A DNA stretch of 7,695 nt. Origin: JAJPJX01 sp964568355. GTDB lineage: Bacteria > Acidobacteriota > Terriglobia > Bryobacterales > Bryobacteraceae. Positions within the stretch are counted from its first letter, which is position 1, and the number at the start of each line of letters is the position of its first letter. The position numbers and the translations under genes are program-made. Below, piece after piece: positions 1 through 6,027 of this stretch. The stretch is taken from positions 1 to 7,695 of the forward strand of contig CAZMRK010000588.1 in NCBI GenBank assembly GCA_964568355.1, given 5' to 3'. The notes under the pieces are model-generated. The model saw only the letters and a list, made by a program, of their open reading frames with translations. It was not told the DNA's origin and did not search any database.

Positions 1-12
1 CCTCCGGCGTTT

Positions 13-30
13 ACTGATAGGCTCATCAGT
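13..30 (+). repeat. Small inverted repeat abutting the first start codon
   Basis: ACTGAT (13-18) and ATCAGT (25-30) are a perfect 6-bp inverted repeat with a 6-base loop (AGGCTC), ending at the base before the ATG at 31. The loop contains AGG, the only Shine-Dalgarno-like bases near this start. It could be a weak translational hairpin or a short operator half-site pair, but a repeat this short can occur by chance. Confidence 0.3.
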
Positions 31-1929
31 ATGCGATTGGTTTGCGTTTGGGGTCTGCTCGCCGGATCGGTGTGCGCCCAACCTCTCCCCCTGCAAGGCA
101 TCGCGCACGTCGGTTTTCGAGTCGCCAGCCTGGAGCAATCCCGCGAATACTATAGCGGACGACTTGGGTTTGAGCAGGTCTTTGAGGAAAAAAGCGCGGC
201 CGGCGAGACCACGCTGGCGGTCTTCAAAATCAACGAGGACCAATACCTGGAACTGTCTCCCGGCCTGACGCCCGAGCAGAACATCCGTTTCACACACGCA
301 GCCTTCGAGACCAGCGACATCGAAAGCCTCCGCCGCCTTTTGCAGTCGCGCGGGCTGACTCCGCCGCCGGCCACGAAGGGGCGCGACGGCAACTTGAATT
401 TTTCGCTTCGCGATCCGGACGACCAGCGGATCGAATTCGTCCAATACCTGGACGGCTCCCTGCATCGAAGACAGCGCGGCCGGTATCTCAGCGCGCGCCG
501 CATTTCCGATCATTTGCAGCACATCGGGGTCACGGTCCCCAAGGCGAAGCTGGCCGACGCCCTGCATTTCTATCGGGACCAGCTAGGATTGGTGGAGACC
601 TGGCGCCTGGGTCCGTCGCCTGACGATACCCGCCTGGTAAAGCTGCGCATTCCCGGCCCGCGCCACGACATCGTGGAACTCATGGTCTATAGCGCGCCGC
701 CCACCCGCGCCGCCTACGGCTCCATGCACCATATTAATTTCGAGGTGCCGGAGATCACCCCGCCCTTCTTTACTCTCCTGGACAGGGGCGCCTCCGGCGC
801 AGCTCTTCGGCCGGTGGTCAATGCCGAGAACATTTGGGCGATGAACCTGTACGATCCCGACGGCACCCGCACGGAGATCCAGGATCTGCGCAAGGTTCCC
901 AACCTGCGCATCGCCGTGGTCGGCCTGGTGCACGGGCATGTGGCCGGGTTCTTCAACCGCTATCACAATCGCTTCGACTCGCACATCGTGGGCATCGCCG
1001 AGCCGGATGCCCAACTGCGCGCTGGCTATGCCGCGCGCTACCACCTGGACCAATCGCTTTTCTTCGCCCGTCTGGAGGAGATGCTCGACCAGACCAAGCC
1101 CCAGGCTGTCGTCGTCTTCACCAACACCTACGACCATCTGCGGGTGGTCGAGGCCTGTGCCGCGCGCGGCATCCACGTCATGATGGAAAAGCCCCTGGCG
1201 GTGAGCCTGGAGCACGCCCACGCCATGGAGCGGGCAGCCGCCAAAGGACACATCCAGGTGCTGGTCAACTACGAGACCACGTGGTATGCCAGCAACCAGG
1301 CCGCATGGTCGCTGGTCCACGAGAAGAAAGCGCTGGGCGAGATCCGCAAGATGGTGGCCCATGATGGCCATCGCGGGCCGAAAGAGATCGGGGTCCAGCC
1401 GGAATTTCTCTCCTGGCTGACCGATCCGGCCCTGGGCGGCGCCGGCGCTCTCTTCGATTTCGGCTGCTACGGCGCCGACCTGATGACCTGGCTGATGGAC
1501 GGCCAACGGCCGGTTTCGGTCACCGCCGTTACCCAGCAGATCAAGCCCCAGATCTATCCCAAGACAGACGACGAGGCCACGATCGTAGTGACCTATGCGC
1601 GCGCCCAAGGCATTATTCAGGCTTCCTGGAACTGGCCCTTCGATCGTAAAGATCTGGAGGTGTACGGCCAGAACGGGTACGTCAAGACCGTCCGCCTGGA
1701 ACAGGTGCAGCAGCGCCTTCCCGGCAAGGAGGAAGAGCAGATCACCGTACCACCGCTCAAGCCGCGCTACGATGACCCGATCTCTTACCTGACGGCCGTG
1801 GTTCGCGGCGAAATCCAACCCGAGGGACTTTCCGCGCTTCCGGTAAACGTAATCTCCATGGAGATTCTCGACGCAGCCCGCCGATCGGCTGCCACGGGGC
1901 AGACCATCCGTCTTTCCGCTTCGCATTGA
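31..1929 (+). CDS. Exported VOC-VOC-Gfo/Idh/MocA fusion oxidoreductase
   Basis: This is a 632-residue protein with three modules. Residues 1-16 look like a Sec signal peptide (short basic start, hydrophobic run, cleavage near VCA/Q); there is no twin arginine and no convincing lipobox. VOC (glyoxalase/dioxygenase fold) domain 1 spans about 22-140, with candidate metal ligands H26, E74, H89 and E135. VOC domain 2 spans about 160-287, with H164, E216, H233 or H234, and E282. Both therefore appear to keep a full two-His two-Glu set. A Gfo/Idh/MocA oxidoreductase follows from about 292 with almost no linker: a Rossmann start (RIAVVGLVHGHV), the EKP motif at 386-388, and a DFGCY motif (D476, Y480) where many relatives have His, as in glucose-fructose oxidoreductase. 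The family uses NAD(P) to oxidise or reduce sugars and polyols; the substrate here is unknown. The frame is open to the window's left edge, so an earlier start is possible, but the ATG at 31 fits the signal peptide. An MFS gene follows after 9 bases, probably co-transcribed. Confidence 0.88.
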   Translation: MRLVCVWGLLAGSVCAQPLPLQGIAHVGFRVASLEQSREYYSGRLGFEQVFEEKSAAGETTLAVFKINEDQYLELSPGLTPEQNIRFTHAAFETSDIESLRRLLQSRGLTPPPATKGRDGNLNFSLRDPDDQRIEFVQYLDGSLHRRQRGRYLSARRISDHLQHIGVTVPKAKLADALHFYRDQLGLVETWRLGPSPDDTRLVKLRIPGPRHDIVELMVYSAPPTRAAYGSMHHINFEVPEITPPFFTLLDRGASGAALRPVVNAENIWAMNLYDPDGTRTEIQDLRKVPNLRIAVVGLVHGHVAGFFNRYHNRFDSHIVGIAEPDAQLRAGYAARYHLDQSLFFARLEEMLDQTKPQAVVVFTNTYDHLRVVEACAARGIHVMMEKPLAVSLEHAHAMERAAAKGHIQVLVNYETTWYASNQAAWSLVHEKKALGEIRKMVAHDGHRGPKEIGVQPEFLSWLTDPALGGAGALFDFGCYGADLMTWLMDGQRPVSVTAVTQQIKPQIYPKTDDEATIVVTYARAQGIIQASWNWPFDRKDLEVYGQNGYVKTVRLEQVQQRLPGKEEEQITVPPLKPRYDDPISYLTAVVRGEIQPEGLSALPVNVISMEILDAARRSAATGQTIRLSASH

Positions 1930-1938
1930 GCCAACCGC

Positions 1939-3645
1939 ATGACCTCTCCTTCCCGCGTCCGCCACTCCATCGTCGGCCTGGCATTGTTGATCAACCTGGT
2001 CAGCTATGTCGACCGTGCCTGTATCTCAGTCGCCGCGCCCCATATGCGCGCCGAATTCGGCTTCACGCCCACGCAAATGGGGCTGGTCTTCAGTATCTTC
2101 AGCCTCTCCTATTTCGTCGCGCAGACACCGTGGGGGATGGCCGCGGACCGCTTCGGGGCTCGCCGCCTGGTGGCTCTTGCGATCTTCTGGTGGTCCGGAT
2201 TCACCGCGCTCACGGCCGCGGCTTGGAGTTTCGTCTCGCTGCTTGTGATCCGATTCGTGTTCGGCGCGGTCGAAGCAGCCCTGTCGCCCGCCATCGCAGC
2301 CGCTTTTACGCGCTGGATTCCGCAACCGGAGCGCTCTACTGCCTTCGGCGCCTATCTCAGCGGGGGCCGTACGGGCGGGGCCCTGGCGCCTCCCTTAGCG
2401 GCCTTTCTGGTGCTGCGCTACGGCTGGCGCTTCAGCTTTGTCGCCTTTGCAGCGCTCGGGCTGGGCGCGATGGCGCTGTGGTGGTTCTGGTATCGCGACG
2501 ATCCGGCGCGCCACCGGCACGTGAACCAGGGCGAACTGGACCGGATCGCCGCGGGGCGTCCTGCTGTCTTCGAAGACCGGGCACCCGTCGATTGGCGCCG
2601 TCTGCTGCTCTCGCGGCCGCTGCTGCTGATCCTGGCGGTCGCTTTCGGCTATACCTTCATGTGGCAGTTTTATATCACCTGGTTTCCCACCTACCTGATC
2701 GAACGGCGCGGCATGCCTCTCAGCCAGGCTTCCACTTATGCCGGCCTGCCGTTTGTGTTCGGCCTGGCGGCCAATTGGGCCGGAGGGATTCTGGCGGACC
2801 AGCTCAGCCGGCGCTACGGCACCAACCGCGGCCGCGGCGCACTCGGCTTTTCCTGCCTGGTACTCTCCGCCGGACTTCTGTTCATCGGGCTGCGGGATCC
2901 CGATGCCGGCTCCGCAGCCCTGCTAATCGCCCTGGCGGCCGGTTTCGGGGATATGTCCCTGGGAGCCATCTGGGCATCCGCCGTCGAAGTGGGAGGCAAG
3001 GCCGCCGGGGCCGTGGCCGGCCTGGTCAACGCCGCCTCCAACCTGGGAGGATTCGTGTCCCCGGTCCTGATAGGTTTTGTCTTTGATCTTTGGAAGGATT
3101 GGGATTCCGTGCTGCTGATGGCGGTGGCGGCCAACGTGATTTCCGCCTTCCTCTGGCTGGGCGTCCAGCACGAGGAGAGAATTCCTGAAGCGGTGCATGG
3201 CTCATCGGAGGGAGCCATGCACCCCCCGGTCCGCCGAAACTCCCCGTTACGGCAGCCGGAACTCACCCCATCCCGAAGTCTTCTACGTTCCCCGCACTTC
3301 GCTCATCAGCGCCAGCAGGTTCCGGTCCGGATCCCGGAAAAACGCCATCCACAGCTCATGATCCGGAAGTTTCGCGATCATCCGCGGCTCACCTTCAAAC
3401 ACGGCGCCGCGCGCCTGCAGTGTTTCATAGCCATGACGGATGTCTTCTACTTTGAAGTACAGGATGGAACTATAAGTCTCGGTGGGATTCTCGCCTGGTG
3501 TGAGCATCAGGCGCATGCCCCCGCAGTCGAAGAATGCCAGATTGGGAACTTGAAACAGCAGCGGCAACCCGAGCGCATCCCGATAGAAACCGACCGCCCG
3601 GTCCAGGTCCCGCACGGTTATGGCGATTTGCCCGATGTGAGATAG
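1939..3645 (+). CDS. MFS transporter, anion:cation symporter type, with anomalous readthrough C-terminus
   Basis: Residues 1 to about 410 form a normal 12-helix major facilitator. An early YVDR after helix 1 (23-26) and the loop 2-3 motif GMAADRFGARR (66-76) are typical of the ACS family, which imports sugar acids such as galactonate and glucarate as well as tartrate and phthalate; the ligand here is inferred only at class level. A hydrophilic central loop lies near 185-222 and the last helix ends near 409. ACS porters usually end at about 420-450 residues. This frame continues to 568. From residue 419 it crosses a perfect hairpin, and from about residue 449 it runs antisense through the convergent VOC gene, giving an R/Q/H/P-rich tail with no domain character. 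A TGA at 3186-3188, in the frame shifted by 2, lies where the protein should stop. A lost stop codon or frameshift is therefore likely, and residues after about 415 are probably not native. The gene starts 9 bases after the upstream stop with no clear Shine-Dalgarno, consistent with translational coupling. Confidence 0.85.
   Translation: MTSPSRVRHSIVGLALLINLVSYVDRACISVAAPHMRAEFGFTPTQMGLVFSIFSLSYFVAQTPWGMAADRFGARRLVALAIFWWSGFTALTAAAWSFVSLLVIRFVFGAVEAALSPAIAAAFTRWIPQPERSTAFGAYLSGGRTGGALAPPLAAFLVLRYGWRFSFVAFAALGLGAMALWWFWYRDDPARHRHVNQGELDRIAAGRPAVFEDRAPVDWRRLLLSRPLLLILAVAFGYTFMWQFYITWFPTYLIERRGMPLSQASTYAGLPFVFGLAANWAGGILADQLSRRYGTNRGRGALGFSCLVLSAGLLFIGLRDPDAGSAALLIALAAGFGDMSLGAIWASAVEVGGKAAGAVAGLVNAASNLGGFVSPVLIGFVFDLWKDWDSVLLMAVAANVISAFLWLGVQHEERIPEAVHGSSEGAMHPPVRRNSPLRQPELTPSRSLLRSPHFAHQRQQVPVRIPEKRHPQLMIRKFRDHPRLTFKHGAARLQCFIAMTDVFYFEVQDGTISLGGILAWCEHQAHAPAVEECQIGNLKQQRQPERIPIETDRPVQVPHGYGDLPDVR
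3192..3223. terminator. Perfect 12-bp hairpin at a convergent gene junction
   Basis: GGTGCATGGCTC (3192-3203) pairs perfectly with GAGCCATGCACC (3212-3223) across an 8-base loop. It lies just after the end of the MFS-like coding sequence (4 bases after the out-of-frame TGA at 3186-3188) and about 60 bases beyond the stop of the convergent VOC gene. That is the usual place for a bidirectional terminator. No T-run follows on either strand, so it is not a classical rho-independent terminator; it could instead be an mRNA 3' end stabiliser. Confidence 0.6.
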
Positions 3646-3672
3646 GCGGAAATCCGAGGTAGCCGGAGACAT
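3283..3672 (-). CDS. Single-domain VOC (glyoxalase/bleomycin-resistance fold) protein
   Basis: This 129-residue protein is the normal length for one VOC domain. It opens with IGQIAITVRDLDRAVGFYRD (13-32), the first beta-alpha unit of the fold, and continues with LAFFDCGGMRLML (45-57), a second half starting at YFKVEDI (72-78), and DHELWMAFFRDPD (104-116) near the end. The positions that hold metal ligands in glyoxalase I-like members appear replaced: Q15 for His, M56 for Glu, no His in the YFKV strand, and A121 for Glu. A metal-dependent lyase or dioxygenase role is therefore doubtful. The ATG at 3672 lacks a strong Shine-Dalgarno. The gene is convergent with the MFS gene and downstream of the enolase-superfamily gene on the same strand, separated by 169 bases containing an inverted repeat. 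The substrate is unknown. Confidence 0.85.
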   Translation of the reverse strand: MSPATSDFRLSHIGQIAITVRDLDRAVGFYRDALGLPLLFQVPNLAFFDCGGMRLMLTPGENPTETYSSILYFKVEDIRHGYETLQARGAVFEGEPRMIAKLPDHELWMAFFRDPDRNLLALMSEVRGT

Positions 3673-3771
3673 TGCGCAAAGTCTAACAGATCATTGCAGG
3701 CTATGCCAGGACGATATTTCCAATGGCGGTGCGGCCTGGTGTTCGAAATCACCAGCGTCTGGAATCGGCAT

Positions 3772-3823
3772 TGGGGCAAACCGCGCGCCGTTGAAACCGG
3801 CGCGCAGGCCGAAGCTTGCCCCA
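3772..3823 (-). terminator. Nested inverted repeat downstream of the enolase-superfamily gene
   Basis: An inner GC-rich perfect stem, GCGCGCCG (3783-3790) with CGGCGCGC (3798-3805), has a 7-base loop. It sits inside an outer perfect stem, TGGGGCAA (3772-3779) with TTGCCCCA (3816-3823). The structure begins about 19 bases after the TAG-side end of the upstream minus-strand gene and precedes the VOC gene on that strand. It probably ends or attenuates the upstream transcript. Only a short T-run (TTT) follows the inner stem on the minus strand, so rho-independent termination is plausible but not certain. Confidence 0.55.
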
Positions 3824-3841
3824 CTTTGTTCCACAGGAGTA

Positions 3842-5158
3842 CTAGATTGCCGGGAGGTTTGGATTGTCTTTCCAGTAGTTCCCTGGCAAATAGGGAAACT
3901 TCTCCTCGATTCCGGGCTTCAGTTCCAGGCCGAACCCCGGCTGATCGTGCAAGTCCATGTAGCCCTTCCGCACCACCAGCGGATCCCGAAACAGTTCCTC
4001 CTTGAACGGGTTGAAGGTCTGGTTCAGTTCGAGCACCAAGTGGTTGGGAGCCGATGCCACCAGCGCGGCGTTGGCCATCGTGGTCAATCCGCCGTGCCAG
4101 TTGTGCGGGCAGTAGTACTTGCCCTTCACGTTCGCGATCCGCGCGATGTACCAGGCCTCGGTTACGCCGGTCACGTTGGAATCCGGCTGCACAATATCAT
4201 ATGCACCGCGGTCGATCCACTCTTTGAACGAGAAGCGGTCGCCTCGTGACTCCCCTCCCGAGATCATGGTCCTGCCGAGTTTCTCTTTGATCTCCAGATG
4301 CCGCTCCAAAGCGCCGGGGTCGTTGGTCCGCAGCGGCTCTTCGAACCACAGGAATCTCAACTCGTTCAGGACCGGGGCCAATTCCAGGCACTGCTCCAGC
4401 GACAGGCGCATGTTGCTCTCCTGCATCAGGTCCATCTCCGGTCCCACCGCCTCGCGAATCTTGCGGACATACGGGATGTACTTGTCTATGGTCATGCCGC
4501 TGTTCTTCCATTCGGTGCCAATCCGGAACTTGAAGGCCGTGTAGCCCTCCTCCTTATGACGGACCGCCTCGTCAATCAGGTCCTCGGGGCGCTGATACCA
4601 GGCATATTCCACACCGCCTGACGCGTACATGCGGATATGCGGCTGTGGCGGAGCATCCACCGCCAGCAGTTTGTACACCGGCAGTCCCTCGGCTTTGCCG
4701 ATGATGTCCCACATGGCGGCGTCGACTCCGGCCCAGACGATATACTGCGGGCGGGATCCCACCCAAGCCGTTGCCAGGTACTCCACGTCGAACGGGTTTT
4801 TGCCGATCAGCGTCGGCTTGACATACTCGAGGATCTGATTCCGCACATACTCCGGGTCTCCGTACGGACTGGATTCGCCGATCCCTACAATTCCCTGATC
4901 CGTGAAGACCTGAACCAGAACGGCATCGGATTTCCAGATTAGCTGCCGCCCGGTGATCCACGCCTTGTCCCTCAGCGGATAAGACAGGATTGTCACCTTC
5001 ACGTCGGTGATTTTCAGATTCTCGCGAGCGAGGCCGTCGAGCGGATGGTTGCGCCTGCGCAACGCGGATGCGCCCTTCTCACGCCGGCGTTCGGCCGCAG
5101 TCAGAGCCGAAACCGCGGCCGCTGTACCTACAAAGGATCGTCGAGAAATAAGTGCCAC
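3842..5158 (-). CDS. Tat-exported mandelate racemase/muconate lactonizing family enzyme
   Basis: This is a 438-residue enolase-superfamily protein, likely an acid-sugar dehydratase or racemase that abstracts a proton alpha to a carboxylate. A twin-arginine signal (SRRSFVG, 5-11) and an Ala-rich hydrophobic stretch to about 22 indicate export. The N-terminal capping domain runs about 48-165 and the barrel follows. Candidate catalytic residues by alignment to mandelate racemase are K210 and R212 (a KxR version of the usual KxK), metal ligands E247 (normally Asp), E273 (in FEEP) and E303 (in GGE), the D326/H352 dyad (QPDSN and CPHNW), and E377 (LELN). The His-Asp dyad favours the mandelate racemase subgroup. 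The start is GTG (5156-5158), chosen because AAGGAG lies 7 bases upstream and the Tat motif follows at once. It has its own promoter. The substrate is not predictable; the nearby sugar-acid-type MFS gene hints at a sugar acid. Confidence 0.88.
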   Translation of the reverse strand: MALISRRSFVGTAAAVSALTAAERRREKGASALRRRNHPLDGLARENLKITDVKVTILSYPLRDKAWITGRQLIWKSDAVLVQVFTDQGIVGIGESSPYGDPEYVRNQILEYVKPTLIGKNPFDVEYLATAWVGSRPQYIVWAGVDAAMWDIIGKAEGLPVYKLLAVDAPPQPHIRMYASGGVEYAWYQRPEDLIDEAVRHKEEGYTAFKFRIGTEWKNSGMTIDKYIPYVRKIREAVGPEMDLMQESNMRLSLEQCLELAPVLNELRFLWFEEPLRTNDPGALERHLEIKEKLGRTMISGGESRGDRFSFKEWIDRGAYDIVQPDSNVTGVTEAWYIARIANVKGKYYCPHNWHGGLTTMANAALVASAPNHLVLELNQTFNPFKEELFRDPLVVRKGYMDLHDQPGFGLELKPGIEEKFPYLPGNYWKDNPNLPAI

Positions 5159-5165
5159 GCAAAAA

Positions 5166-5171
5166 CTCCTT
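5166..5171 (-). promoter_or_regulatory. Ribosome binding site fixing a GTG start
   Basis: On the minus strand AAGGAG lies 7 bases before the GTG at 5156-5158. It is a strong Shine-Dalgarno at good spacing, which supports GTG as the real start of the enolase-superfamily gene. Confidence 0.8.
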
Positions 5172-5185
5172 ATTTCCGCGGTGTC

Positions 5186-5214
5186 ATTATGGGAGACACA
5201 GATCGTGAAGTCAA
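5186..5214 (-). promoter_or_regulatory. Near-consensus sigma70-type promoter for the enolase-superfamily gene
   Basis: Reading the minus strand, TTGACT (5214-5209) and CATAAT (5191-5186) are separated by exactly 17 bases, each one mismatch from the TTGACA/TATAAT consensus. Transcription would start near 5179, giving a leader of about 20 bases that holds the AAGGAG ribosome binding site. The promoter lies in the 97-base gap after the small unknown gene, so the enolase-superfamily gene is likely an independent unit. Confidence 0.7.
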
Positions 5215-5255
5215 GAACCGAGGCTGTGCTCTGATTTTTGCTGAAGGGGTGGGGT

Positions 5256-5486
5256 CTATCTCTTCGGCCGGCGGCGGCGCTGCTGTAACTGGAGATTCAT
5301 GGCGCCGACCGAAGCAAACTGGCCGATATAGGCTTTCGAGAGCGCCGGAGGCAGGCGCGTGCTGCGGTGAAAATCGCGCGCACGGAACAGATCCGATGCC
5401 GCGATTACCGCCGCCCCCATGGGGCGATATTCATAGGTACCGCGCGCCCAGGCGAGTTGATCGTCGATCCAGAGGTCGAACCCCAT
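5256..5486 (-). CDS. Small hypothetical protein downstream of the receiver gene
   Basis: A 76-residue frame begins 31 bases after the receiver stop on the same strand and probably shares its transcript. I do not recognise a family. The N-terminus (GFDLWIDDQLAWARG, then YRPMGAAVIAASDLF) looks like folded protein, with alternating acidic and aromatic residues and then a short hydrophobic helix-like stretch. The C-terminus is strongly basic (QQRRRRPKR). There is no signal peptide. The ATG at 5484-5486 has GGAG only 1 base upstream, which is too close to be ideal; the next ATG (5418-5420) has no ribosome binding site. The opposite-strand frames here have R/P/H-rich shadow composition. The gene is likely real, but a shadow or remnant is not excluded. 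Confidence 0.5.
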   Translation of the reverse strand: MGFDLWIDDQLAWARGTYEYRPMGAAVIAASDLFRARDFHRSTRLPPALSKAYIGQFASVGAMNLQLQQRRRRPKR

Positions 5487-5517
5487 GCTCCTATCGTATC
5501 TCGGGCCCGGCGGACGT

Positions 5518-5913
5518 CTATGCCGCGCTGGTTGCCTTGGCGCGGCCGCGAACGACGGATCCGCACCGGAACGCCTGCTGGATCACACGCGCCAGTTCGT
5601 CCCGGTAGAACGGCTTCAACAGAACGTCATAGCCGCCCAGGTTCAAGACCTCGGCCCAGAGGCTTTCATCGGCATGCCGGGAGATGACGATCAGGAGAGG
5701 TGGTTTGGGGAGATGCCAGGTGGCGCTTAGAATGCCGCGCCAGTCGCCATCGGGAAGATCCCGCTCGCAAACGACGACCTCCACCGGATAGCTGGAGAGA
5801 AAAGCCAGACCTTCGCGCGCGGTTTGCGCCAGACGAACCGGACCCGCATTTTCTGGCACGACACTTCGGATTGCTTGATAGTCCTGCTCGGAATGGCTAA
5901 TGACCAACAACAT
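5518..5913 (-). CDS. Atypical stand-alone receiver (response-regulator-like) protein
   Basis: This is a 131-residue single receiver domain with no output domain. The start is placed at the ATG at 5911-5913 because AAAGGA lies 9 bases upstream and the first beta strand (MLLVIS) begins there; a GTG 24 bases earlier has no ribosome binding site. In this numbering the third strand and loop read VVVCERDLPDGDW. The residue aligned with the phospho-acceptor Asp is E50, although D52 lies next to it. The N-terminal acidic pair that binds magnesium is replaced by S6-H7. S78 and the conserved K100 (LLKPF) remain. It probably cannot be phosphorylated in the usual way and may be locked or respond to binding alone. 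No histidine kinase lies nearby. A small hypothetical gene follows 31 bases downstream. Confidence 0.8.
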   Translation of the reverse strand: MLLVISHSEQDYQAIRSVVPENAGPVRLAQTAREGLAFLSSYPVEVVVCERDLPDGDWRGILSATWHLPKPPLLIVISRHADESLWAEVLNLGGYDVLLKPFYRDELARVIQQAFRCGSVVRGRAKATSAA

Positions 5914-5922
5914 GACTTCGCA

Positions 5923-5928
5923 TCCTTT
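5923..5928 (-). promoter_or_regulatory. Ribosome binding site for the receiver gene
   Basis: AAAGGA on the minus strand lies 9 bases before the ATG at 5911-5913. It selects this ATG over the upstream in-frame GTG at 5935-5937, which has no such site. Confidence 0.6.
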
Positions 5929-6027
5929 GTGGCCCACAGCCGATACGCAGGCGCTGGGGAGAGTGGCTCTGTACCTAGTCTACACGAGATCCCCCTCATA
6001 AGAACCATATATCTGAAATAAATATCG

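Noticed and set aside
583..1965. Long 460-residue open frame on the minus strand
   Set aside because: It lies antisense to the VOC-VOC-oxidoreductase gene, whose plus-strand product has clear domains and catalytic motifs. The minus product shows no recognisable domain and has G/V/H/R-rich shadow composition.
1926..3086. 386-residue plus-strand frame overlapping the transporter gene
   Set aside because: It is Arg/Gly/Pro-rich and lacks membrane segments, while the other frame gives a textbook MFS protein.
3239..3270. Short direct repeat AACTCCCC / AACTCACCCC
   Set aside because: Too short and imperfect to distinguish from chance in C-rich DNA.
3791..4249. Plus-strand frame of 152 residues over the end of the enolase-superfamily gene
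   Set aside because: It is antisense to a gene with conserved active-site residues and has no motif of its own.
5914..5937. GTG start 24 bases upstream of the chosen receiver start
   Set aside because: It has no ribosome binding site and would add eight residues ahead of the first beta strand. The downstream ATG has AAAGGA at 9-base spacing.
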